DNA of 64,000 nucleotides, taken from Kushneria avicenniae. Its GTDB lineage: Bacteria; Pseudomonadota; Gammaproteobacteria; Pseudomonadales; Halomonadaceae. Below, piece by piece: positions 18,766 to 27,853 of this stretch. The notes under the pieces are model-generated. The model worked only from the letters and a program-made list of their open reading frames with translations, made no database searches and was not told where the DNA came from. The stretch covers positions 248,001-312,000 of the forward strand of contig NZ_FOLY01000005.1 of assembly GCF_900112585.1 (NCBI RefSeq). Direction: 5' to 3'. Position 1 is the first letter of the stretch, and the number at the start of each line of letters is the position of its first letter. The translations under genes were made by a program, and so were the position numbers.

Positions 18766-18914
18766 GGGTTTTTCCTTTTGCATGAGTTGAGGGTACAAGC
18801 CTGACCGTTGAAACAGATTTCGCCAATATGACCTTTTGCGATGGACACGTTCGAGCAGGGATTGCCCGGGGCGAATTTGCGAGATAGTCTGAACCGGATT
18901 CGTTTTTCGAATCA

Positions 18915-19055
18915 GATCCTCAGGGCGGGGTGAAAGTCCCCACCGGCGGTGATGTCGACGTGTCACGGACATGGCGAACAAGCCCGCGAGCGCACCACGC
19001 GCAGGAACCGGTGAGATTCCGGTGCCGACGGTCATAGTCCGGATGGGAGAGGATC
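18915..19055 (+). promoter_or_regulatory. FMN riboswitch (RFN element)
   Basis: A complete RFN element. P1 is formed by GATCCT (18915-18920) and AGGATC (19050-19055). Within it are the conserved CAGGGCGGGGTGAAAGTCCC and CACCGGCGGT blocks, AGCCCGCGAGCG, GGTGAGATTCCGGTGCCGAC and GTCATAGTCCGGATGGGAGA. It binds FMN and should repress ribB downstream. Between it and the ribB start (19170) are three small hairpins, the last (TCGCC-TTTTTT-GGCGA, about 19137-19152) directly before the ribosome site. Translation control or attenuation there is plausible, but the expression platform is not resolved. Confidence 0.97.
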
Positions 19056-19169
19056 GATGCCGGGTTGCCGCTGCGGCAGTCCTGCGTCGCTGTACGTGTC
19101 GTACATGAACTCCTGTCTTGCCCTGTTCCTTGTCATTCGCCTTTTTTGGCGATTCTGGAGCAGCCTGTC

Positions 19170-19859
19170 ATGTCGTTTGAAAAAGAAATTGATACTCCCC
19201 GAACCACCGATGCCGGCGCTCGCGTGCGGGCCGCGCTCGACAGCCTCGCCTGCGGCCGCGGCGTGGTGGTCACCGATGATCCCGACCGTGAAAACGAAGG
19301 CGATCTGATCTTTGCCGCCACCACTCTGGAAAGCCCGCAGATGGCGCAGATGATCCGTTTTGGCAGCGGCATCGTCTGCCTGTGCCTGACCGGTGATCAT
19401 GCCGAGCGTCTCGAACTGCCGCCGATGGTGGTCAACAATGAAAGTCCCTACTCGACCGGCTTTACCGTCACCATCGAGGCCCGAACGGGGGTCACCACCG
19501 GTGTCAGCGCCCATGATCGCACCGTCACCGTGCGGGCGGCGGTGGCTGACAATGCCCGCGCCGAGGATCTCGTTCGTCCCGGACATATCTTCCCGCTGCG
19601 GGCGCGTGACAATGGCGTGCTGGAGCGGCGCGGCCACACCGAGGCGACCATCGATCTGGTACGTCTGGCGGGCCATGCCCCGACCGGCGTGCTCTGCGAG
19701 CTGATGAACGACGACGGCACCATGATGCAGGGCGAAGCCCTGGAAGCCTTCGCCCGTGAATACGACTATCCCATGGTGTCCATCGCCGAGCTGGTCGCCT
19801 GGCGCGAACAGTACGATCAGGCCGATACCTTTGACGTGGCGTCGATGGCGGCACTCTAG
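19170..19859 (+). CDS. ribB: 3,4-dihydroxy-2-butanone 4-phosphate synthase
   Basis: A 229-residue RibB that converts ribulose 5-phosphate to 3,4-dihydroxy-2-butanone 4-phosphate and formate for riboflavin synthesis. The active-site loop [15 protein letters not shown] (about 37-51) and the [15 protein letters not shown] / [15 protein letters not shown] motifs are intact. No GTP cyclohydrolase II domain is attached: the protein ends after the RibB fold, so it is not a RibBA fusion. The ATG at 19170 has GGAG 9 bp upstream. It is controlled by the FMN riboswitch and is a solitary rib gene here, probably a second or stand-alone copy tuned by FMN. The convergent molbindin gene ends 5 bp after its stop. 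Confidence 0.96.
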   Translation: MSFEKEIDTPRTTDAGARVRAALDSLACGRGVVVTDDPDRENEGDLIFAATTLESPQMAQMIRFGSGIVCLCLTGDHAERLELPPMVVNNESPYSTGFTVTIEARTGVTTGVSAHDRTVTVRAAVADNARAEDLVRPGHIFPLRARDNGVLERRGHTEATIDLVRLAGHAPTGVLCELMNDDGTMMQGEALEAFAREYDYPMVSIAELVAWREQYDQADTFDVASMAAL

Positions 19860-19864
19860 ATCGC

Positions 19865-20296
19865 TTACTCCTCCCGCGTGGCCAGCAGAATATGCGAGGC
19901 CTTGATGACGGCGGTGGCCGCCACGCCCTCGGTCAGACCCAGTGCCTCGACCGAGGGACGTGTCACGATGGCATAAAGGCGCTCGCCGCCTTTCAGGGTC
20001 AGCGCCACTTCGGCGTTGACCGCGCCGTCGCTGACGCTTTCAACCTTTCCTGACAGACAGTTGCGTGCCGACAGTCGCAGCCCTTCATGATCGGTCATCA
20101 GCGTGACCCAGGGGGCCTTGATCATGGCGATGGCGGTGCTGCCCACCTTGATCTCGAGGCGCTTGAGACTTTGCAGGGTGATGACGGCGACCAGTGTTTC
20201 CCCGCCGTCAAGCTCAAGGGCCACCTCGGCGTTAATGGCGCCTTCCACGACTTCCGTGACACGGCCTTCCAGTACGTTACGTGCGCTGACTTTCAT
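19865..20296 (-). CDS. Di-Mop molybdenum-pterin-binding protein (molbindin)
   Basis: A 143-residue protein made of two tandem Mop/TOBE domains. The first begins at MKVSARNVLEGRVTEVVEGAINAEV and the second near residue 75 with LRLSARNCLSGKVESVSDGAVNAEV. The repeats are similar along their whole length (SARN, G.V..V..GA.NAEV.L.L.GGE.L.A..T..S). Such molbindins bind molybdate or tungstate in a hexamer and act as cytosolic stores. ATG 20296 is chosen because it gives the exact domain start and has AGGGA upstream; an upstream extension has no homology pattern. No mod transport genes are adjacent. Confidence 0.9.
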   Translation of the reverse strand: MKVSARNVLEGRVTEVVEGAINAEVALELDGGETLVAVITLQSLKRLEIKVGSTAIAMIKAPWVTLMTDHEGLRLSARNCLSGKVESVSDGAVNAEVALTLKGGERLYAIVTRPSVEALGLTEGVAATAVIKASHILLATREE

Positions 20297-20403
20297 TTTG
20301 ATGTTTTCCCTCGATAATGGTGATCGCTGCCATGCCCTTGGGCAGGCCGACAGCATAAGCCCTTGAACATACTTCCCACCAGATTCATGCAGGGGGCATT
20401 GCC

Positions 20404-21351
20404 ATGAGTGAACCACTGCTCCATCACTTTGACGCGTCGCCCTTTTCCGAAAAGGTACGCCTGCTGCTCGGCTACTGCGGTCTACAGTGGGGATCGGTAC
20501 ATATCCCGCGCGTCATGCCCAAGCCCTGTTTCACGGCCCTGACCGGCGGCTATCGCAAAACGCCGGCGCTGCAGCTGGGGCGCGATGTCTACTGCGACAC
20601 CGCGCTGATCGTGCGCGTGATCGAGCAGCTGTCGGAAACGACATCGCTGGTGCCGCTTGATCAGGCGGCCAGCGTCAGAGCGATGGAAGAACTGGGTGAT
20701 CGTCTTTTTATGGCGGCCATCCCGATTCTGTTTCGCCCTGAGGGGCGAGCTGTTCTCGTCGAGCAGCTCGGCGAAGAAGCGCTGGCCCGCTTTCAGGCGG
20801 ATCGCGCCGAGCTTTTCAGCGGCGGCAGCGTCTCAAGACCCGATGATCAATTCTCCCGTGCCGTGTGGGGCCCGACGCTTGCAACCCTCGAGGCGCAGCT
20901 GGCGCCTCAGCCGTTCGTGCTGGGCGAGCATCCAACGCTGGCCGATTTTTCGCTTTATCATCCGATCTGGTATGTCAGAAACAACCCGGGCGTGCGCGCA
21001 ATCACCGAAGGCTATCCCGCCGTGATGGCCTGGTTTGCGCGAATGCAGGCCTTTGGTCACGGCAGCGCCCGTGAGGTCAGCGAGGCGGCCGCGCACGAGA
21101 TTGCGGCCGACTGCAACCACTGGCAGCCGCTAATGGGCGAGTTCGATGACAGCGCCGGCATGGCCGCAGGCGATTCGATTGCCGTGCACGCTGTGGACTA
21201 CGGCGTTGACGCAGTGCACGGTCGGCTGGTCCACCTCAGTGCCGAGACCCTCACGCTCGAGCGAAAGGCCTCGTTTGAAGGCCGGGAGATCGGCGCGGTG
21301 CGGGTTCACTTCCCGCGCGATGGCTTTGCCTTCACTTCTTTTGATACCTGA
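20404..21351 (+). CDS. Glutathione S-transferase family protein with C-terminal extension
   Basis: A 315-residue protein. Its N-terminal thioredoxin-like domain has LHHFDASPFSEKVRLLLGYCG, where the SPFSEK turn replaces the usual Cys/Ser-Pro active turn. KTPALQLGRDVYCDTALIVRVIEQL provides the cis-Pro and acidic/Thr glutathione contacts. The helical domain includes FVLGEHPTLADFSLYHPIW. About 90 residues after the GST fold (from about residue 225) form an additional C-terminal domain of unknown role (GDSIAVHAVDYGVDAVHGRLVHLS...). It is 22 bp upstream of the carboxypeptidase gene on the same strand and probably cotranscribed. Confidence 0.82.
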   Translation: MSEPLLHHFDASPFSEKVRLLLGYCGLQWGSVHIPRVMPKPCFTALTGGYRKTPALQLGRDVYCDTALIVRVIEQLSETTSLVPLDQAASVRAMEELGDRLFMAAIPILFRPEGRAVLVEQLGEEALARFQADRAELFSGGSVSRPDDQFSRAVWGPTLATLEAQLAPQPFVLGEHPTLADFSLYHPIWYVRNNPGVRAITEGYPAVMAWFARMQAFGHGSAREVSEAAAHEIAADCNHWQPLMGEFDDSAGMAAGDSIAVHAVDYGVDAVHGRLVHLSAETLTLERKASFEGREIGAVRVHFPRDGFAFTSFDT

Positions 21352-21373
21352 ACCAACCATGACGGAGCATTGC

Positions 21374-22870
21374 ATGACATCCAGTACGGCCTATCAGCAG
21401 CTCGAAGCGCGCTTCACGCGCCTGCACCGCTACGCGCACCTGGGCGCCATGGCAGGCTGGGACCAGCTGACCCTGATGCCGCCGGGCGGCAATGAGGCCC
21501 GCGCCGAGGCCATGGCGGAGCTGAGCGTGCTGGTGCATGACACCCTGACCGCGCCGGAGACGCGCCGTCTGCTCGACGAGACCGATGCCGTAGCGCTTGA
21601 AGACGAACAAAGGGCCAATCTGCGCGAGATGACGCGGGAGGTGCAGGACGCCACCGTCATGCCGCCGGCACTGGTCGAGGCGCAGTCGCTGGCCGGCGCC
21701 CGTTGTGAAAGCATCTGGCGTCGCTGTCGCCCCGACAACGACTGGCAGGGCTTTCTGCCTGCCTTCAGGGAGGTGGTGCGCCTGTCGCGCGAGGAAGCCG
21801 GCATTCGCGCCGAAGCGCTCGGCTGCGGCCGCTATGAAGCGCTTTTGCAAAAGTTTGAGCCGGGCCTGACCGTGGCCGAGCTGGACCGCATCTTCAACGA
21901 CATGCGCCAGTGGCTGCCGGAACTGTTGAGCGAGGTGCAGGCGCATCAGCGCGAGCGTCGCATTGCCCTGCCCGAGGGCCCCTTTGCCACGGAGGATCAG
22001 CGTCGCCTTGGCGAGCGCGTCATGCGCTGGCTAGGATTTGATTTTGACCACGGCCGGCTGGATGTCAGCCTGCATCCCTTCTGCGGCGGCGTGCCGGAGG
22101 ATGTGCGCCTGACAACCCGCTACCGCGAGGATGAGTGCCTGACGGCGCTGATGGGCATCATTCACGAGACCGGCCATGCCCGCTACGAACAGAACCTGCC
22201 GCCGACGTGGCGCCATCAGCCCGCCGGACGCGCCCGCTCGATGGCGGTGCATGAATCCCAGAGTCTGAGCTTCGAGATGCAGCTGGGACGCAGCGCGCCC
22301 TTTATCCGAACGCTGCAGCCGTGGCTGGTGGAAACCTTCGGCGATCAGCCCGCGTTCCAGGCGGAAAATCTGATTCGTCTGGCCCAGCAGGTCGAGCCGG
22401 GCCTGATCCGCGTTGATGCCGATGAAGTCAGCTATCCGGCGCACATTCTGCTGCGCTATGACATCGAACGTGCCCTGATCGAGGGGGAAATCGAGGTGGA
22501 AGACATTCCTGCGCGCTGGGATGAGGGCATGGCGCGCCTGCTGGGACTCGATACCCGCGGCAACTACCGCGATGGCTGCCTGCAGGACATCCACTGGACC
22601 GACGGGTCGTTCGGTTACTTCCCCACCTACAGCCTTGGCGCCATGCTGGCCGCCCAGCTGATGGCCGCTGCGCGTCAGGCAGAGCCGCAGCTTGATGCGC
22701 GGATTGCCGAAGGGGATCCGAGCCTGCTGCTTGAATGGCTCAGGACCCATATCTGGCAGCAGGGCAGTCTGCTGGAAACATCGGAACTGATCCGTCAGGC
22801 CACTGGAGAGGCGCTCAACCCGGAGTATTACCGTCGTCATCTGCGCGAGCGCTACGTTGATGGAAAATGA
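21374..22870 (+). CDS. Metallocarboxypeptidase, M32 (carboxypeptidase Taq) family
   Basis: A 498-residue cytosolic zinc carboxypeptidase. The catalytic HExxH is HETGH at residues 264-268, within MGIIHETGHARYEQ. Other family marks are the N-terminal LGAMAGWDQLTLMPPGG segment with the M32-specific W-D-Q-x-T-x-M-P pattern, an Arg-rich TTRYREDECLTAL, a HESQS motif after the zinc site (AVHESQSLSFEMQLGRS), and DEVSYPAHILLRYDIERALIEGEI. Length is typical (about 500 aa). I choose the ATG at 21374 with GGAG 6 bp upstream over an earlier ATG at 21359 without a ribosome site. It removes C-terminal residues from peptides and probably works in peptide turnover. Confidence 0.93.
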   Translation: MTSSTAYQQLEARFTRLHRYAHLGAMAGWDQLTLMPPGGNEARAEAMAELSVLVHDTLTAPETRRLLDETDAVALEDEQRANLREMTREVQDATVMPPALVEAQSLAGARCESIWRRCRPDNDWQGFLPAFREVVRLSREEAGIRAEALGCGRYEALLQKFEPGLTVAELDRIFNDMRQWLPELLSEVQAHQRERRIALPEGPFATEDQRRLGERVMRWLGFDFDHGRLDVSLHPFCGGVPEDVRLTTRYREDECLTALMGIIHETGHARYEQNLPPTWRHQPAGRARSMAVHESQSLSFEMQLGRSAPFIRTLQPWLVETFGDQPAFQAENLIRLAQQVEPGLIRVDADEVSYPAHILLRYDIERALIEGEIEVEDIPARWDEGMARLLGLDTRGNYRDGCLQDIHWTDGSFGYFPTYSLGAMLAAQLMAAARQAEPQLDARIAEGDPSLLLEWLRTHIWQQGSLLETSELIRQATGEALNPEYYRRHLRERYVDGK

Positions 22871-23022
22871 ATCGGCATAATGCTGCGGAAGGCTAATACC
22901 TGTCCGGAGATAGCAGGCGTCTTTCAGGATCACCGGGCGTTACAAAAAGACAGCCGCGAGAACAGCACGCTGGTGTGACATCCGAGTGCCTGACCACCAC
23001 ACTGGGGCGTTCAATATCATGA

Positions 23023-23826
23023 ATGTCGAGACCCTGGGCGATGGGTGTACAGGTACTTTTTCATGGCTGTCTCGATGATTTCCTGCCGCCTTCGGGGCGA
23101 GGGCAGCCGGTTACGCCGCACACTCGACGACGGACATCGCTCAAGGACCTGGTCGAATCGCTTGGCGTGCCGCACCCGGAAATCGCGGCGCTGACGCTCA
23201 ACGATCGCCCGGCGGCCTTTGAAACGCTGATCGAACCGCTTGAGGATGAGCACTGGCTGGTCAGGGCCTGGCCGGCACGCTCGTCGGGGCATCGACTGTC
23301 CGGCCATGCCCTGCAGCCGCCGCGTTCGCGTCCGGCACGCCTTGTGCTTGATGTTCATCTGGGCCGGCTGGCCCGCTATCTGCGCCTGCTGGGCTTTGAC
23401 GTGTGCTGGCGCAACGATTTCAGCGACGAGGAACTGACCGATATCTCGGCCGCCCAGCGTCGGATTCTGCTTACGCGCGATCGTCGCCTGCTGTATCGCC
23501 GCCGGATCGTGCACGGCTATTTCGTACGTGATACCGACCCGATACGGCAGGTCGAGGAGGTCTGCCGACGCTTTGAACTCCACGGCGAGATTGCTGCCTT
23601 CAAGCGCTGCGTGCGCTGCAACGCACCGCTGGCAAAGGTCTCGAAGGCCTCGGTGGCCGGTCGGCTGGAGGCACACACCCTGACCTGGTACGACGAATTT
23701 CATCGCTGCAGCGGGTGTCGCCATATCTATTGGAAGGGCAGCCACTTCACGCGCCTGTCTGCCTGGATCGAGACGCTGAAGCAGCAGGCGGCCCGGGACA
23801 CCGCACCGCCTGACGATCATGACTGA
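23023..23826 (+). CDS. Mut7-C RNase domain protein with ubiquitin-like N-terminus
   Basis: A 267-residue protein in two parts. Residues about 5-85 resemble the ubiquitin-like Mut7-C-associated domain (VQVLFHGCLDDFL ... SLKDLVESLGVPHPEIAALTLND). From about 105 on, a Mut7-C (DUF82) PIN-like RNase domain: RLVLDVHLGRLARYLRLLGFDV, ERRILLTRDRRLL-like segment, and a zinc ribbon with two CxxC pairs (CVRCNAPL and HRCSGCRHIYWKGSH). The first conserved Asp of the PIN-like fold is in LDVHLG. Probably a ribonuclease, cytosolic; target unknown. The start may be ATG 23023 or ATG 23041. Its stop lies 3 bp from the end of the convergent hydrolase gene. Confidence 0.85.
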   Translation: MSRPWAMGVQVLFHGCLDDFLPPSGRGQPVTPHTRRRTSLKDLVESLGVPHPEIAALTLNDRPAAFETLIEPLEDEHWLVRAWPARSSGHRLSGHALQPPRSRPARLVLDVHLGRLARYLRLLGFDVCWRNDFSDEELTDISAAQRRILLTRDRRLLYRRRIVHGYFVRDTDPIRQVEEVCRRFELHGEIAAFKRCVRCNAPLAKVSKASVAGRLEAHTLTWYDEFHRCSGCRHIYWKGSHFTRLSAWIETLKQQAARDTAPPDDHD

Positions 23827-23829
23827 TGA

Positions 23830-24858
23830 TCAGAGATGGGGGGCGCTCGCCTCATCGGCGTCGGTACCCTGTGCCACACGCGTGATCATGCGATGGATCT
23901 CCTCGGCCACGATATCGGGGTGCTCCTCGGGGGTGAAATGGCCGCCACCACGAACGCGTCGAATGATCGGCACCGACATTCTGGCGGCCAGACGCTCGAC
24001 CGAGGCCATCGACTGTGGGTCCTGATCGCCCTGCAGCAGGGCCACGGGCATGGTGGGGGTCAGTGGCAGCCGGGCCGCGATCGACCGGCCATCCCCGGTG
24101 CTCATGCAGCGAATCTGATGCGCCAGACCGGCAGGACCGGTCGGCTGACTGTAGGGTGCCCACGATAGCGCGTTCGAGGCTGCACCGTGCTGCCTGCCGC
24201 CATGGGCCGGGCCGGTGAATATCCTGTGAAGCAGTGGCCTGGCCAGCGCGGGAGGCAGCTTTTCGATGACGCCGGTCAGGCGCGTCGCACCGGCCACTGT
24301 CGGTATCGGCCATTGATCGAGGGGGGCCGGGTCCACCAGTACCAGCCCCGCAACGCGTTCAGGATAGAGCGCCAGGAGGGCCTGCAGTATACCGCCGCCG
24401 ATATCGTGGCCAACGAAGGTGGCGCGCTCGATCTCCTGATGGTCCAGCCAGGCGATCAGATAGTCCACCTGAGCGGCCAGCGAAATATCGCGCTCCAGCC
24501 CTTCATTGATCGACCAGCCAAAGCCGACCATCTCCCAGGCCAGGCAGCAGGTACCCGTGCCGGCAAGACGCGGAACGACGTGACGCCACAGGCGCGGGGT
24601 GGTGGGGATACCATGGATCATGACCACCGGTGGCTGATCACTGCGCTCGCCGTGCGCTTCCCAGCGCATCAGGATATTGTTGACCAGGGCGCTGTGTGAC
24701 AGCTCCGGTGCGGTGTGACGCTGATCGTGACGGGCTGCCCTGAGGGTCTGATGCTTTTGCCAGCTGGCCCACGCCAGGCTGGCAGTCAGCCCGGCAAGCG
24801 CCCAGCGGCCCCTGTGTGAGCGTCGGCGTGGACGATCTGGTGATGACTCCCGTGCCAT
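23830..24858 (-). CDS. Alpha/beta hydrolase with Asp nucleophile (epoxide hydrolase/dehalogenase type)
   Basis: A 342-residue alpha/beta hydrolase. The oxyanion motif HGIPTTPRLWR lies at about 82-92. The nucleophile elbow is GHDIGG with Asp152, not Ser, which marks the epoxide hydrolase / haloalkane dehalogenase branch. The catalytic His lies in GGGHFTPEEHPD near the C-terminus. A short hydrophobic segment near residues 19-33 (WALAGLTASLAWASW) after an Arg-rich start could anchor it to the membrane or act as an export signal. ATG 24858 has GGGAGG 5 bp upstream. It is divergent from mntH and monocistronic. Substrate is unknown; epoxide hydrolase is my first guess, dehalogenase the second. Confidence 0.85.
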   Translation of the reverse strand: MARESSPDRPRRRSHRGRWALAGLTASLAWASWQKHQTLRAARHDQRHTAPELSHSALVNNILMRWEAHGERSDQPPVVMIHGIPTTPRLWRHVVPRLAGTGTCCLAWEMVGFGWSINEGLERDISLAAQVDYLIAWLDHQEIERATFVGHDIGGGILQALLALYPERVAGLVLVDPAPLDQWPIPTVAGATRLTGVIEKLPPALARPLLHRIFTGPAHGGRQHGAASNALSWAPYSQPTGPAGLAHQIRCMSTGDGRSIAARLPLTPTMPVALLQGDQDPQSMASVERLAARMSVPIIRRVRGGGHFTPEEHPDIVAEEIHRMITRVAQGTDADEASAPHL

Positions 24859-24987
24859 GATGCCTCCCTCTCGGTCAAAACAATGGTGGTCCAACTGCCA
24901 CCGTTGAACGTCTTCAAGACATGATCGCCTGCGAGAAACGATGGCCTGTAGTGAAGCGTAGCCGGCCCCCTTCAGGGTGCAATCGGC

Positions 24988-25014
24988 AAAAGAGGTTGTC
25001 CGGAGCCTCTTTTT
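24988..25014 (+). terminator. Terminator-like hairpin ahead of mntH
   Basis: An 8 bp perfect stem (24988-24995 AAAAGAGG with 25006-25013 CCTCTTTT) followed by T, located in the divergent hydrolase/mntH region. A TATAAT box lies just downstream at 25023-25028, 50 bp before the mntH start. If mntH starts from that box, the hairpin is upstream of the transcript and would insulate it. If transcription starts further left, it would act as an attenuator. Confidence 0.5.
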
Positions 25015-25077
25015 AACCGGGGTATAATTATATTACTCTGGTGGCATTAAGTTTTGCTTCAAGCACAGGGGGCTCTC

Positions 25078-26400
25078 ATGAGCGCGACATCCCGACAGTC
25101 GGAGGCACTGCTGGCCACCGACATCGTGCCCGGCAGCATCAGCGTGCCTCGTGGCGGGAGTGCCTTCCGGCGGTTTCTGGCCTTTCTGGGGCCCGGTGCC
25201 ATGGTGTCGGTGGGCTATATCGATCCGGGCAACTGGGCGACGTCGCTGGAAGGCGGGTCGCGCTTTGGCTACACGCTTTTATGCGTCATTCTGCTGTCCA
25301 ACCTGATGGCCGTGCTGCTGCAGTCCCTGTGCGCACGGCTGGGCATCGCCAGCGGTCGTGATCTGGCGCAGAGCTGTCGTGAGCACTATTCAAGACCGGT
25401 CAACGTGGCGCTCTGGGCGCTGTGCGAGCTGGCCATCATCGCAACAGACCTTGCCGAAGTGATCGGTACGGCCGTGGCGCTCAAGCTGCTGTTTGGCATA
25501 CCGCTGGCCTGGGGGGCGGGCATCACCATCATTGATACGGTGGTGCTGTTGATGCTGATGCGCCGCGGCTTTCGCTGGCTGGAAGCCTTCGTAATGTCGC
25601 TGATGGCGATGATTTTTGGCTGTTTCGTGGTCGAGCTGGTACTGGCGCAACCGTCGCTTTCCGGCATTGCCGACGGCTTTCTGACGCCTGATACCAGCAT
25701 CGTGACCAACCCGCAGATGCTCTACATCGCCATCGGCATCATCGGTGCCACGGTCATGCCGCATAACCTGTATCTGCACTCGGCGCTGGTGAAGACCCGT
25801 GATTTTGAACAGCACGCGCGGGGCAAGCGCGAAGCGCTGCGTTTTGCCACCCTGGACAGCACGATTTCCCTGTCGCTGGCGCTTTTTGTCAACGCCGGCA
25901 TTCTGATTCTGGCCGCCGCCGTCTTTCACAGCGCCGGCCGGACGGTGGTAGAGATCGAGGAGGCCTACGGGCTTTTGAGTCCGCTGCTGGGGGCCGGCAT
26001 TGCCGCCACGCTCTTTGGGGTGGCGCTGCTGGCCTCGGGACTCAATTCGACCGTCACGGCAACGCTTGCCGGTCAGATCGTGATGGAAGGGTTTCTGCGC
26101 TTTCGAATGAAGCCCTGGGTACGACGCCTGATCACACGCGGGCTGGCAATCCTGCCGGTACTGTATGTCACCCAGGTCTACGGCGATCAGAGTGTTGGGC
26201 GGCTGCTGGTGCTGAGTCAGGTTGTGCTGTCGCTGCAGCTGCCGTTTGCCATCATCCCGTTGATCCGATTTGTCTCACGACGTGACTGGATGGGCGAGCT
26301 GGCTATCGGCTGGAAGACCCGGGCGCTGACCTGGGCCATCGCGATACTGATTCTGGTGCTCAATGTCCGTCTGGTGATGGAAGTCTTTCAGGGCCTTTAA
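25078..26400 (+). CDS. mntH: NRAMP-family Mn2+/Fe2+ transporter
   Basis: A 440-residue proton-coupled divalent metal importer of the inner membrane with 11 predicted helices. Both metal-coordinating motifs are intact: [13 protein letters not shown] in TM1 and [15 protein letters not shown] in TM6. The ATG at 25078 has AGGGGG about 6 bp upstream and follows a TATAAT box at 25023. Length is normal for MntH. It is monocistronic. No MntR or Fur site was recognised in the 219 bp divergent region. It contrasts with the motif-less NRAMP-like gene at 2370-3644. Confidence 0.95.
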   Translation: MSATSRQSEALLATDIVPGSISVPRGGSAFRRFLAFLGPGAMVSVGYIDPGNWATSLEGGSRFGYTLLCVILLSNLMAVLLQSLCARLGIASGRDLAQSCREHYSRPVNVALWALCELAIIATDLAEVIGTAVALKLLFGIPLAWGAGITIIDTVVLLMLMRRGFRWLEAFVMSLMAMIFGCFVVELVLAQPSLSGIADGFLTPDTSIVTNPQMLYIAIGIIGATVMPHNLYLHSALVKTRDFEQHARGKREALRFATLDSTISLSLALFVNAGILILAAAVFHSAGRTVVEIEEAYGLLSPLLGAGIAATLFGVALLASGLNSTVTATLAGQIVMEGFLRFRMKPWVRRLITRGLAILPVLYVTQVYGDQSVGRLLVLSQVVLSLQLPFAIIPLIRFVSRRDWMGELAIGWKTRALTWAIAILILVLNVRLVMEVFQGL

Positions 26401-26451
26401 GGGCTCTGAAACGTGCCGGTCGTGACATGAAGGGGAGGATGATGCCCGGCA

Positions 26452-27255
26452 TCAGGCATCGACATTGCGAAAGCGGGCATTGACCAGGCAGTAGCCGCCA
26501 TAGGCGATCAGGCCCATGGCGACCAGCCCCAGCAGCCAGGGCCCGAAGGGCTGTTCGGCCAGAACGCTGAGCGCCCCGCCCAGTCCGCGCGCGTCGGAAG
26601 GATCGGTATTGATGGCCGCAAGACACAGGAATAGCGCCACGATCATGAACACGATGCCGCGCGCGGTCAGACCGATTCGCGAGACATTGGCGGCGATCAG
26701 ACGCTGGGCGCGGCTCATCTCATCAAGATGCCAGTTCTTTTCATAGCTGTGATGCCAGCCACGCCAGATCTGGCGCATTCCTACACCCAGAAAGCCGAGC
26801 CCGATCAGAAAGATCGCCACAATGCCACCGGGATGCGACATGACCTCGCGAGTATGGCTTGAGGTAGATCCCGAGCTGCCGCCACTGTTGAGCAGCAGTT
26901 CGACGCAGTTGATGGCAATGCCGGCGTAGATGACTCCGCTGAGCACATAGCCGAGCCGGGTCAGAATGCCCTTCCAGTCGCGCCCCTTTTGTTCGGCATC
27001 AAAGAGGGCCTGCATCAGGCGCCAGGCGGTATAGCCAAACAGCCCGATCGCCAGCAGCGTAATGAGCACGCTGCCGAAGGGCTGGGTGGCCAGTTCGCTG
27101 ATGGCCTCCGAGGAGCCGCCGTTGCGCCCGCCCATACCCAGCACCGCCATCATCGACAGCCAGCCGATGGTGATATAGATCATGCCCTTGGCGGTATAGC
27201 CGCATCGTGCGGCAACGGTCACAAGGCGCTGGGTATTACCGCTGGGGTGGTCCAA
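26452..27255 (-). CDS. DUF1206 membrane protein
   Basis: A 267-residue integral membrane protein with six hydrophobic helices arranged as three repeats of a two-helix unit. Each unit opens with a similar segment: AARCGYTAKGMIYITIGWL, TRLGYVLSGVIYAGIAI and SRIGLTARGIVFMIVALFL. Each closes with a P-F-G / G-G-I pattern followed by a GLGF/GLFG/AMGL helix. This is the internal triplication of DUF1206. Function unknown; no pathway context. The start appears to be TTG at 27255 with GGAG 6 bp upstream. Confidence 0.9.
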   Translation of the reverse strand: MDHPSGNTQRLVTVAARCGYTAKGMIYITIGWLSMMAVLGMGGRNGGSSEAISELATQPFGSVLITLLAIGLFGYTAWRLMQALFDAEQKGRDWKGILTRLGYVLSGVIYAGIAINCVELLLNSGGSSGSTSSHTREVMSHPGGIVAIFLIGLGFLGVGMRQIWRGWHHSYEKNWHLDEMSRAQRLIAANVSRIGLTARGIVFMIVALFLCLAAINTDPSDARGLGGALSVLAEQPFGPWLLGLVAMGLIAYGGYCLVNARFRNVDA

Positions 27256-27319
27256 GCTGGCTCCGGATCAGCAGGGTTGACGTAAAAGTCTGGGAAACAA
27301 CAGGCCGATTTGCCAGTGC

Positions 27320-27799
27320 TTATTGACCGGCACAGCACTTCTTGTATTTCCGGCCGCTGCCACAAGGGCAGGGGTCATTGCGCCCGGCCAGCGCCATCGC
27401 GGGCGGGTCGATAACGCCATCGACATAGCGCCAGCGGCCGGCGCTGCGGCGAAAGCGAGACCGCTCATGCAGCGTCTGCTCCCGATCGTCTTCCAGATAC
27501 CAGGCCCGAAACTCCACCATGCCCTGAGCGCCGTTGACGCGGGTCTGCAGTATCTCCAGACGCTGCCAGTCGACGGTGCGCACGTTGAGCATGGCCGCAT
27601 CGCTCGGCGGACGGCCGGGGGCGTTCTCGGCCCAGGTCTCGAGCAGATACTCTCCCAGCCCGCCTAGGGCAAAAGCGCTGTAGCGCGAGCGCATGAGGGC
27701 TTCGGGCGTGGCAGCGACCCGCTCGCCACGGTGAAGCGGAGCGCAGCAGCGATCATAGTGATCGCCGCTGCAGCAGGGGCAGATGAAGTCGGTGGTCAT
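27320..27799 (-). CDS. ychJ: YchJ family protein with SEC-C motifs
   Basis: A 159-residue protein with Cys-rich ends. The N-terminal cluster is FICPCCSGDHYDRCCAPLH and the C-terminal SEC-C motif is GRNDPCPCGSGRKYKKCC. Between them lies an NTF2-like region starting TPEALMRSRYSAFALGGLGEYLLETW, which is diagnostic for YchJ/UPF0225. The SEC-C motif binds zinc and in SecA contacts SecB and ribosomes; the YchJ role is unknown. I use ATG 27799 because the first Cys cluster follows directly. Confidence 0.93.
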   Translation of the reverse strand: MTTDFICPCCSGDHYDRCCAPLHRGERVAATPEALMRSRYSAFALGGLGEYLLETWAENAPGRPPSDAAMLNVRTVDWQRLEILQTRVNGAQGMVEFRAWYLEDDREQTLHERSRFRRSAGRWRYVDGVIDPPAMALAGRNDPCPCGSGRKYKKCCAGQ

Positions 27800-27853
27800 G
27801 ACGCAACCCTGTGGCAGTGCTGTGCAACGTCGTGCAGGCAAAAATGATATGGA

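Noticed and set aside
18766-19035. N-terminal extension of the SMP-30 gene to 19035
   Set aside because: It would run antisense through the FMN riboswitch. The signal peptide and ribosome site begin at 18765.
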